From assembly GCA_943324165.2 (NCBI GenBank), contig CALPKO020000114.1:1-5744 (forward strand): DNA of 5,744 bases. Reading direction: 5' to 3'. The stretch's first letter is position 1. Each line of letters begins with the position of its first letter. The position numbers were made by a program, and so were the translations under genes. The DNA comes from Bdellovibrio sp. ZAP7. GTDB lineage: Bacteria; Bacteroidota; Bacteroidia; Flavobacteriales; Flavobacteriaceae. The notes beneath the pieces were generated by a model. The model was not told where the DNA came from. It was given only the letters and a program-made list of their open reading frames with translations, and did no database searches. Of this stretch, positions 1-5,744 are shown in pieces.

Positions 1-3000
1 GTTTAGTTATAAAGTTTTTTGGACCTAAAATCGTCCATGTACTTGTTTCAAGTGTTGAACATAAAGACCTAACATAAAACACATAAGTAGTTGAAGGCAG
101 CAAACCAGTTATCACAGCAGGATTTGAATTTACAATATAATATGGTGCAACACCCGAAACTGCCGAACCATTAACTGGTGGCGTTGTTAAATTATTTAAT
201 GGCACTGCAAATATTTCCCATTGTGTTGCACCAGGAGCTGGTAGGGCATTTTCTGTCCAACCTAAAGTTGCTGTTGTTTGAGTTGTTGATACTACAGTTA
301 ACGCCGTCGGTTTTGGACAGGTTGGTGGTGTACAATTTCCAATTGAACTGTATACAAGATCTCCCGGGTTATTTATACCAGCTGGTTTTGTGAAAATAAC
401 ATCAGTAAAAGGATTTTGAATAGCGACCACAACATCATCTGGCGTAGTTCCTGCAACAGACCAAAATAAATCAAAAGGCACATTGTTACATAACTGAACG
501 GTTATACCATTAACGTTGTTAATAGAGTTAGCGCCAATAGTTTGGACTACAATTCCGTTTTGTCTTACTTGCATTCTTGCACCGTTCCATGAAGCTCCAT
601 TTGGGTTGCTTAAAACAAATTTATAGCCACATTTGTCAACAGCGTCGCACGTAATGGTATTAAATTGAATTGGACCAGACCAAGTACTCTTATCGCTATT
701 TGAACAAACAGTTCTAATGTAATAATAGTAAATTGTTGCTGGCTCTAATGTGGTTAAATTAAATGGTGAAACATTTGGTATATTTACATCATAAATGATT
801 GTATCAGGCGATACAACAGGATTAATTGTTGGTGCTGGAGGATTGACAGGAGTTGATAAAGTATTTTTAATCAAAAGGATTTCCCAATGTGTATCTGCTG
901 GACTTCCATTTGTCCAATTAAATGTTGCAGCTGTTGTCGTTATTCCGTTTACCGATAATAATGTAGGTTTCGGACAGGTAGGTAATGTTGTAAATGACTG
1001 AATACTAGACCATGGCGAATCCGTTGGTGAGCAATTTACACGAACATAAACATCATAAGTAGTATCTGCTAATAAGAATGTTGTTGTAAAAGGATTGGTT
1101 GTTACATCTGTATAAGTTGGAGTTGTTGAACCAATTGGAGCAACTCCTCCTGCTGGCACAATATAAATATCCCATCCAAAGGTTTCTGTTGCAGGTGCCG
1201 TCCATGCAATTGTTGCTCCAGTTGTTGTAATGGTACTTATTGTAACATTTATTGGCGCAATATCACAAACCGGCGCGTCACATTTTACCGCATTTGTATA
1301 AACTACTTGACCAACGCCGCTTACGCCGTTATTTTTTGTATATAAAGTTTGTCCATAAGAATTTATTATTACCACCTTACATTGCGCAGGTTGTGTTCCA
1401 GCGTTTATCCAAAATAAATCAAAAGTTGTAGCAAAAGGAGGATTTATACAAAGTGGAACGGTTACATCAACAGGTCCAGCGCCCGACGTGTAAGTGCTTC
1501 CGATAGTCGCCAATACAATACCGTTTTGCCTTACTTGCATTAATGCGCCATTCCACCCATTATTGGCGGAGTCGGTCATTCTGAATGTATAAGTACATGT
1601 TTCAGATAATGCGGAACAAATTTGTGTATTAAATAGGTAAGGTCCCGCCCATGAACTAAAAATCCCTGGCGCACATTCTGCACGAACATAATATTGATAC
1701 TGTGTAGCTGGTGTTAAACCAGTTGCGGTGTATGGATTTATGCTAATAAGCGTTCCGTTTCCAGACGGAATTGGAGTTCCGACAGCTTGAACGGAAATTT
1801 CCCAATTTGTTGCTCCTGTTGGATTGCTCCAGCTTAAGACAGCTTCTGTTTCTGTTCCTTGAGGTGTTGGAACTATTGCTGTCGGTGGCGTACAATTCTC
1901 TTTTTGAATCAATAATGTATATCCTGTAGTTTGTGTTGCACCTCCAGAAGAAATTACTACAATGTAAGTCTGCCCAGCAATAACAGGGAAATTAATGATA
2001 AATCTAACATTAGTATTTGTGTTGGCAGCTCCAGCTAAACAAGCTCCTCCTACTGGACATGAACCATAAACAAAAACGGAAGCATTTGGACTTGTTGGGG
2101 TTAACTTTATACTAATAAGGCCTGTCTCATCAGCGGTATAACTATAAAAAACATCATTTCCTTGTAAATAATTTGTTCCCGCTGGAGTGGCACCACAAAG
2201 CGCACCAGTTTGGGTAGCATCAACAAAATCATTAAAGTTACCTGTATTGTTTGATGTCTGAAAGGGCAAAGGTGTTACTTGAATCGGATTTGAACAAACT
2301 GCTCCGAGAGATAAAGTTTGAAAATTAAAAGGACCAATCCAGTCACTTGTATTAATGTTGTCTTCGGCAGGAAATCCACAATCTGTTCTTACATAATATT
2401 GGTAGGAAGTTGATGGATTTAGATTAGTAACAGTATAAGGATTAGTAACATTATTGTTTGAAACAATGCCCAAAGGTGTTCCATTGGTAATAATTTCTAT
2501 ATCAAAAGTTGTTTGTCCAGTTGGAGCATTCCAGCTTAGAATCGCTGAAGTTGCAGTTACATTACTTGATGTTCCCAAAGTTGGAGATAAACATTCTTGT
2601 ACTACATTAATTTTATCTATCCACCATCTGTCACCAGTAATGGCGCCAGTTGTTTGTATCACTTCCCGAACAAACGCCATGAAAATCGTTTGCCCAGCAA
2701 AAGCCGAAAGACTCACTTTTTGTTCTTGACATTGATTAAAAGTGGTATTCATTTCGTCTTCTGTCCATGTTTTAACCGTTATATAATCAGCCAAAATTGA
2801 AAAATCTGCATTGGTGGAAACCTGAAGTTTATAAATTGTTCCTTGATCGCCAACAAATCCTTGACGAGAAAAAAACCTAACCTGACCATTAGCAGGAACT
2901 GAAAAGGAAGGAGAAATCAAAAAATCTTGAGATGAATTGTTAATGCCAAGAAATTCTCGATCAATAAAAGCAGAACTTAAGCCCTCACAAATAACTGGTG

Positions 3001-3172
3001 GCGTAGTTACTGTACTGCTAATTTTCCAAAATTGAGCGGTTCCAGCGCCACTTTGCAGTTGATTCCAACTTAATGGTAATGCTGTGTTTGAATCTTCAAA
3101 TCCTTGAGGAAATTGTGCAAAACCAAAAAAACTATAAAATGTAAACAGCAATAAGAAGGTAATTTTTTTCAT
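1..3172 (-). CDS. Large secreted multidomain FN3 / choice-of-anchor-J-like protein, 3' end outside window
   Basis: 1057 codons are open from the ATG at 3172-3170 to the left edge, with no stop or frameshift. Residues 1-19 form a signal peptide (MKK, a Phe/Leu-rich core, then GFA before Gln20). Residues ~20-193 resemble the choice-of-anchor J / cleaved-adhesin MAM-like fold: they open with QFPQGFED and close with WWIDKINV at 183-190. FN3 domains lie at ~195-287, 428-517, 636-731, 734-841 and 952-1057. They carry the F-strand pattern Y-x-Y-V-R-x-x-C, for example Y257-C265. Residues ~289-426 form a PPC-like beta-sandwich (GNDVFYSY at 338-345). Residues 519-631 and 842-947 are two copies of a beta module with the core WNGAxMQVRQNG. 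Many domains begin at a Cys-x-x-Pro. No catalytic motif is visible, so an adhesin or surface/extracellular structural role is inferred. Proteins of this design normally end in a T9SS sorting domain, but that part is not seen here. The gene is transcribed divergently from lpxH and has no Shine-Dalgarno sequence, as is usual in Bacteroidota. Confidence 0.9.
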   Translation of the reverse strand, partial: MKKITFLLLFTFYSFFGFAQFPQGFEDSNTALPLSWNQLQSGAGTAQFWKISSTVTTPPVICEGLSSAFIDREFLGINNSSQDFLISPSFSVPANGQVRFFSRQGFVGDQGTIYKLQVSTNADFSILADYITVKTWTEDEMNTTFNQCQEQKVSLSAFAGQTIFMAFVREVIQTTGAITGDRWWIDKINVVQECLSPTLGTSSNVTATSAILSWNAPTGQTTFDIEIITNGTPLGIVSNNNVTNPYTVTNLNPSTSYQYYVRTDCGFPAEDNINTSDWIGPFNFQTLSLGAVCSNPIQVTPLPFQTSNNTGNFNDFVDATQTGALCGATPAGTNYLQGNDVFYSYTADETGLISIKLTPTSPNASVFVYGSCPVGGACLAGAANTNTNVRFIINFPVIAGQTYIVVISSGGATQTTGYTLLIQKENCTPPTAIVPTPQGTETEAVLSWSNPTGATNWEISVQAVGTPIPSGNGTLISINPYTATGLTPATQYQYYVRAECAPGIFSSWAGPYLFNTQICSALSETCTYTFRMTDSANNGWNGALMQVRQNGIVLATIGSTYTSGAGPVDVTVPLCINPPFATTFDLFWINAGTQPAQCKVVIINSYGQTLYTKNNGVSGVGQVVYTNAVKCDAPVCDIAPINVTISTITTTGATIAWTAPATETFGWDIYIVPAGGVAPIGSTTPTYTDVTTNPFTTTFLLADTTYDVYVRVNCSPTDSPWSSIQSFTTLPTCPKPTLLSVNGITTTAATFNWTNGSPADTHWEILLIKNTLSTPVNPPAPTINPVVSPDTIIYDVNIPNVSPFNLTTLEPATIYYYYIRTVCSNSDKSTWSGPIQFNTITCDAVDKCGYKFVLSNPNGASWNGARMQVRQNGIVVQTIGANSINNVNGITVQLCNNVPFDLFWSVAGTTPDDVVVAIQNPFTDVIFTKPAGINNPGDLVYSSIGNCTPPTCPKPTALTVVSTTQTTATLGWTENALPAPGATQWEIFAVPLNNLTTPPVNGSAVSGVAPYYIVNSNPAVITGLLPSTTYVFYVRSLCSTLETSTWTILGPKNFITK
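332..649 (-). repeat. Internal repeat, WNGA beta module copy B
   Basis: This segment encodes residues ~842-947 of the large secreted protein and is the second copy of the module at 1280-1618. It keeps W862-N-G-A-R-M-Q-V-R-Q-N-G873, FDLFW and a closing NC at 946-947. The loop before the Trp reads S-N-P-N-G-A-S-W, so the Asp of copy A (D534) is not kept. The conserved cores are offset by exactly 322 codons, which fits duplication of a beta module plus FN3 block followed by divergence. Confidence 0.8.
1280..1618 (-). repeat. Internal repeat, WNGA beta module copy A
   Basis: This segment encodes residues ~519-631 of the large secreted protein. It starts at C519 and contains D534-S-A-N-N-G-W-N-G542, then A-L-M-Q-V-R-Q-N-G to 551, a later FDLFW segment, and a closing KC at 630-631. 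It is clearly homologous to copy B (332-649). The best conserved DNA blocks are 1521-1541 against 555-575 (21 bases, one difference) and 1409-1425 against 461-477 (17 bases, identical). The D-S-x-N-N-G-W loop resembles DSxGDGW-type loops seen in related secreted beta-sandwich modules. Metal or ligand binding is only a guess. Confidence 0.8.
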
Positions 3173-3217
3173 AATGATGAAAATATTTAGTGGTGGAAAT
3201 TTTTTACATGTGCATTT

Positions 3218-3225
3218 CAAATTTA
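3218..3225 (-). promoter_or_regulatory. -7 element of the large secreted protein gene
   Basis: On the minus strand this reads TAAATTTG, a match to the Bacteroidota primary sigma factor -7 consensus TAnnTTTG. Transcription would start around 3211-3213, giving a 5' leader of about 40 bases before the ATG at 3172. No clean TTG -33 box lies at the expected distance; only T-rich TTTC sequences do. The assignment rests on the -7 box and its position. Confidence 0.45.
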
Positions 3226-3356
3226 AGAAAAAATATGAAATGAAATATCGATAGTTTAATTATCACAAAATGTTTAAAATTTGTATTTTATTTTTGGAAT
3301 CTATGTTTCTTAAAAAAAAATCTTGTAAAGGACAGAATATAAAAGCAAAACATACT

Positions 3357-3364
3357 TATATTTG
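3357..3364 (+). promoter_or_regulatory. Possible -7 element of lpxH
   Basis: TATATTTG matches TAnnTTTG and lies 18 bases before the lpxH ATG at 3383. Transcription would start near 3371 and give a very short, A-rich leader. The nearest upstream TTG (3323-3325) is too far away, with about 31 bases between, so the -33 box is weak or absent. A second match, TATTTTTG at 3289-3296, is an alternative. Both could be chance matches in A+T-rich DNA. Confidence 0.35.
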
Positions 3365-3382
3365 ATATTTCAAAATCAAAAA

Positions 3383-4141
3383 ATGAAATTTTCTAGCAAC
3401 AAAAAAGTTTATTTTGCATCCGATCAGCACTTCGGTGCACCAACTACTGAATTGAGTTTTCCTCGCGAAAAAAAATTTGTTTCTTGGTTAGATGAAATAA
3501 AAAATGATGCCGAAGCTATTTTTTTATTAGGTGATTTGTTCGATTTTTGGTTTGAATACAAAACCGTTGTTCCAAAAGGATTTGTTCGTGTTCTTGGTAA
3601 ATTAGCCGAAATTAGCGACAGCGGTATTCCAATTTATTTTTTCGTTGGAAACCACGATTTGTGGATGAACGATTATTTTGAAAAAGAGCTAAACATTACA
3701 GTTTATCATGCCAATAAAGAATTTACTTTCGGAGATAAAACTTTTTTAATAGGTCATGGTGATGGTAAAGGACCAGGTGATAATGGCTATAAAAAAATGA
3801 AAAAAGTTTTTAGAAATCCATTCTCAAAATGGCTTTATCGTTGGCTACATCCTGATATTGGGATGAGATTAGCACACTATTTGTCGGTTAAAAACAAATT
3901 AATTTCTGGAGAAAGTGACGTGAAATTTTTGGGAGAAGAAAACGAATGGTTGGTTTTGTATGCCAAAAGAAAATTGGAAAAAAAACACTACAATTATTTC
4001 GTTTTTGGCCACCGTCATTTGCCAATGACCATAAATGTTGGAGAAAATTCAACTTATATTAACCTTGGTGATTGGATTGGCTATTTTACTTATGGAGAAT
4101 TTGATGGTGTAAGTTTTGAATTAAAGACTTTTGAAAATTAA
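3383..4141 (+). CDS. lpxH: UDP-2,3-diacylglucosamine diphosphatase (LpxH-type metallophosphoesterase)
   Basis: This complete 252-residue calcineurin-like phosphoesterase is of the LpxH type. LpxH hydrolyses UDP-2,3-diacylglucosamine to lipid X (2,3-diacylglucosamine 1-phosphate) and UMP, the fourth step of lipid A synthesis, at the cytoplasmic face of the inner membrane. All dinuclear metal-site motifs are present: D14-x-H16 (SDQHFG), G50-D51-L-F-D54, G89-N90-H91-D92, G124-H125-G-D127 and G209-H210-R-H212. An insert with WLYRWLHPDIG at ~150-160 matches the helical cap region that binds acyl chains in LpxH. The length is near the usual ~240-250. I chose the ATG at 3383 over an in-frame TTG at 3362, which lies within a likely -7 element and would add seven residues before the beta strand KKVYFASD. 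There is no Shine-Dalgarno sequence, only an A-rich leader. The gene appears monocistronic. Family membership is very secure; assignment as LpxH rather than a related paralogue is by sequence resemblance. Confidence 0.9.
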   Translation: MKFSSNKKVYFASDQHFGAPTTELSFPREKKFVSWLDEIKNDAEAIFLLGDLFDFWFEYKTVVPKGFVRVLGKLAEISDSGIPIYFFVGNHDLWMNDYFEKELNITVYHANKEFTFGDKTFLIGHGDGKGPGDNGYKKMKKVFRNPFSKWLYRWLHPDIGMRLAHYLSVKNKLISGESDVKFLGEENEWLVLYAKRKLEKKHYNYFVFGHRHLPMTINVGENSTYINLGDWIGYFTYGEFDGVSFELKTFEN

Positions 4142-4175
4142 TCTATGCACTTTTACTTGATATCCTCTGCTGATA

Positions 4176-4278
4176 ATGATTTTTACCATGATTTTTGGGG
4201 TGGATTTGAATAAGTAAAATCATGCAAAATCGAAAAATTTGGGGGCAAAAAGAAAAATCCTTGGGAATAATAATCATG
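4176..4278. repeat. Cluster of direct and inverted ATGATT repeats
   Basis: ATGATTTTT occurs twice in direct orientation (4176-4184 and 4188-4196). CATGATTTT at 4187-4195 and AAAATCATG at 4216-4224 form a perfect 9-base inverted repeat with a 20-base gap. A further inverted copy is present, as AATCATGC occurs at both 4218-4225 and 4272-4279. The 9-base pair could form a weak A+T-rich hairpin after lpxH, but no T run follows it. Possible roles are a weak terminator, a regulator site, or a remnant of a dispersed intergenic repeat. Confidence 0.5.
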
Positions 4279-4337
4279 CGATAAAGAGGCGTCAAAGCAG
4301 GAGTAAACTGGATTTAATCTATTATAATAACTTTCAA

Positions 4338-4366
4338 TTGTCACATTCAAATTTTACGTAAATTTG
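4338..4366 (+). promoter_or_regulatory. Promoter of the secreted esterase gene
   Basis: TTG at 4338-4340 and TAAATTTG at 4359-4366 are separated by 18 bases. This matches the Bacteroidota promoter pattern TTG / TAnnTTTG. Transcription would begin near 4373, leaving a leader of about ten bases before the ATG at 4382. The -7 box and the following AA are the same as those in front of the divergent large secreted protein gene. Confidence 0.6.
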
Positions 4367-4381
4367 AAGAAAATTACCGAG

Positions 4382-5744
4382 ATGAAAAAACTTCACTTTC
4401 TTTTTCTGTTAATAAATGCTTTAGCCTTTTCACAAGTAACTATAAACATAACTTCATTTCCAGCAAATACACCAAGTGACGCGACAATTTATTTTGCTTC
4501 CAGTTTAAACAGCTGGTCGCCAAACAATAGCAACTACATTTTGCAATCGGACGGTTTAGGCAATAAGCAGATTGTTATTCCGGAAGGAACAGGAACGATT
4601 TCTTTTAAATTCACAAGAGGAAGTTGGGCGACGGTAGAAAAAGATGCTAACGGAAATGAGATTGGTAATAGAACATTCACGTTCACCAATCAACCGCAAA
4701 CCATCAATTTAACGGTTTTGTCTTGGGCAGATTTAAGCGGAAATACCGGTACAAGCACAGCTGCAGCAAATGTTCAAATTTTGAATGCGGCTTTTTACAT
4801 GCCACAATTGGACCGCAACAGAAGGATTTGGTTGTATTTACCGCCAGATTACAACATTACTAACAAGCATTACCCAGTTTTGTATATGCAAGACGGGCAA
4901 AATTTGTTTGATGCAACCACATCATTTTCTGGCGAATGGCAAGTCGATGAAACGCTAAACAATTTATTTACACAAGGCGATTATGGCGCAATAGTTGTCG
5001 GAATTGACAATGGTGGAGCAGAAAGGTTAAATGAATATTCACCATGGATCAATCCATCTTACGGTGGTGGAGACGGAGCTAATTTTATGGCTTTTGTTGC
5101 CAATACATTGAAACCTTATATTGATGCAAATTACCGAACAAAGCCCGAACCCGAATTCAATGCCTTAATGGGAAGTTCGATGGGTGCTTTGATTTCGACT
5201 TATGGTGCTTTAGCATATCCAAATGTTTTTAAAAAAGTGGGTTCTTTTAGTGCTGCTTATTGGTTTTCACTTGCAGATTTGAATAACTATATCAATGCGA
5301 TTAATAGTAGTTTAACCGACCAGCGAATGTATTTTGTAGCAGGACAAAATGAATATTCCACCATCATGACCGACATTAATGGTGTGAAAAACAATTTGCA
5401 ACTCAAAGGTTTGACAATAGCAAATTCCTTGACAAAATACGACAGTTATGGTACCCACAGCGAAAGTTATTGGCGAGGTGAGTTTGCCGCTGCCTATCAA
5501 TGGTTGTTTGCCAACGAAAATTTAGCTACAACTTTGCTAACAAAAGTAAAACCAACCATCCTTCAAACTTATTCTGGGAAGATTGTGGTAAATGGTTTAG
5601 AAAAAGAAACCACTTTTGAGGTTTACTCTGTTTTAGGACAATTGCAATCAACATTCAAAGTAAACATTGGTGAATTTTACTTGCCAGATAATTTATCAAG
5701 TGGATTGTATATTTTGAAAAATAAAGAAAATTTTGTTGATGTCA
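4382..5744 (+). CDS. Secreted Fes/esterase-D-like alpha/beta hydrolase with CBM-like domain and T9SS sorting tail, 3' end outside window
   Basis: 454 codons are open from the ATG at 4382 to the right edge. Residues 1-17 are a signal peptide (MKK, Leu/Phe core, AFS before Gln18). Residues ~19-115 form a small beta domain resembling starch/glycogen-binding CBM20/CBM48-like folds, with LNSWSPN around W45 and a conserved FKFTRGSWATVE stretch. Residues ~133-385 are an alpha/beta hydrolase of the putative esterase (enterochelin esterase/esterase D) family. They show R147-R-I-W-L-Y-L-P-P-D-Y157, Y164-P-V-L-Y-M-Q-D-G-Q-N-L-F-D177, the nucleophile elbow G264-S-S266-M-G268, and a probable catalytic His359 in YGTHSE. 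E324 in GQNE is a candidate acid residue. Residues from ~393 form a type A sorting domain (VYSVLGQ, then LSSGLYILK), so T9SS export to the surface or medium is expected. Only a few C-terminal residues should be missing. The substrate is unknown; carbohydrate acyl esters or siderophore-like esters are possible. It has its own promoter and no Shine-Dalgarno sequence. Confidence 0.9.
   Translation, partial: MKKLHFLFLLINALAFSQVTINITSFPANTPSDATIYFASSLNSWSPNNSNYILQSDGLGNKQIVIPEGTGTISFKFTRGSWATVEKDANGNEIGNRTFTFTNQPQTINLTVLSWADLSGNTGTSTAAANVQILNAAFYMPQLDRNRRIWLYLPPDYNITNKHYPVLYMQDGQNLFDATTSFSGEWQVDETLNNLFTQGDYGAIVVGIDNGGAERLNEYSPWINPSYGGGDGANFMAFVANTLKPYIDANYRTKPEPEFNALMGSSMGALISTYGALAYPNVFKKVGSFSAAYWFSLADLNNYINAINSSLTDQRMYFVAGQNEYSTIMTDINGVKNNLQLKGLTIANSLTKYDSYGTHSESYWRGEFAAAYQWLFANENLATTLLTKVKPTILQTYSGKIVVNGLEKETTFEVYSVLGQLQSTFKVNIGEFYLPDNLSSGLYILKNKENFVDV

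Larger units (their letters stand above)
3173..3382. promoter_or_regulatory. Divergent intergenic promoter region
   Basis: This 210-base A+T-rich stretch separates the start codons of the minus-strand secreted protein and lpxH, so it must hold both 5' control regions. It contains -7-like elements on each strand (listed separately), a perfect 8-base palindrome TATCGATA at 3246-3253, and a run of nine A at 3312-3320. I find no RNA gene, small ORF or riboswitch-like structure in it. The palindrome lies between the two promoters and could be a regulator site, but 8-base palindromes also arise by chance. Confidence 0.6.
4142..4381. other. Noncoding spacer between lpxH and the esterase gene
   Basis: This 240-base gap has no convincing gene. 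It holds a cluster of ATGATT/AATCAT motifs (4176-4278, listed separately) and the promoter of the downstream gene (4338-4366). The middle part (~4190-4320) has G runs (GGGG at 4197-4200, GGGGG at 4241-4245) unlike the rest of the intergenic DNA. No strong GC-rich hairpin followed by a T run is present, so the end of the lpxH transcript is not obvious. Confidence 0.6.

Noticed and set aside
178..1001. Plus-strand open frames at 178-393 and 795-1001
   Set aside because: They lie antisense to the continuous minus-strand coding frame of the large secreted protein, and their translations show no domain or signal.
332..1618. Tandem DNA repeats as a CRISPR array or mobile element
   Set aside because: The similarity falls in coding modules that are divergent, in frame and about 966 bases apart. 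There are no short identical repeats with spacers and no terminal inverted repeats or transposase.
2454..2800. Overlapping plus-strand open frames at 2454-2729 and 2597-2800
   Set aside because: They are antisense shadows of the anchor-J-like and first FN3 regions of the minus-strand gene. They overlap each other and have no recognisable features.
3289..3296. TATTTTTG as the main lpxH -7 element
   Set aside because: It matches TAnnTTTG but has no TTG box at the right distance, and it lies in very A+T-rich DNA where such matches are common. It is noted only as an alternative.
4187..4224. Rho-independent terminator for lpxH
   Set aside because: The 9-base inverted repeat is A+T-rich with a 20-base loop and no following T run on the plus strand, so I list it only as a repeat.
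5312..5500. Minus-strand open frame inside the esterase gene
   Set aside because: It is antisense to the catalytic domain, which has intact motifs (E324, H359) in the plus frame. No promoter or family match is visible.

Overview
The window looks like chromosomal DNA from a member of the Bacteroidota, most likely Flavobacterium or a close relative. It is A+T-rich. Start codons lack Shine-Dalgarno sequences, -7 elements match TAnnTTTG, two signal peptides cleave just before Gln, and one protein ends in a type IX secretion (T9SS) sorting tail. The LpxH protein also reads like the Flavobacteriaceae form. The genus is inferred from these traits; no marker gene is present.

Layout. Positions 1-3172 (minus strand) hold the first 1057 residues of a very large secreted modular protein that runs off the left edge. 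Its order is: signal peptide, choice-of-anchor-J-like (MAM-like) domain, FN3, PPC-like beta-sandwich, FN3, 'WNGA' beta module A, FN3, FN3, 'WNGA' beta module B, FN3. Positions 3173-3382 are a divergent promoter region. Positions 3383-4141 (plus) encode a complete 252-residue LpxH-type UDP-2,3-diacylglucosamine diphosphatase of lipid A synthesis. Positions 4142-4381 are a noncoding gap with a small cluster of ATGATT/AATCAT repeats and a good promoter. Positions 4382-5744 (plus) encode a secreted Fes/esterase-D-like alpha/beta hydrolase with an N-terminal CBM-like domain and a C-terminal type A sorting domain; it is cut by the right edge just before its expected end.

How the genes relate. I see no operon: each gene seems to have its own promoter. 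lpxH is a housekeeping cytoplasmic/inner-membrane-associated enzyme. The two flanking genes encode exported proteins, one (the esterase) with a visible T9SS tail and the other probably with one beyond the window. No mobile element, CRISPR array, RNA gene or recognisable defence or biosynthetic system is present. The most interesting points are the internal duplication in the large protein, with divergence in one copy, and the repeat cluster downstream of lpxH. I found no convincing undescribed multi-gene system.
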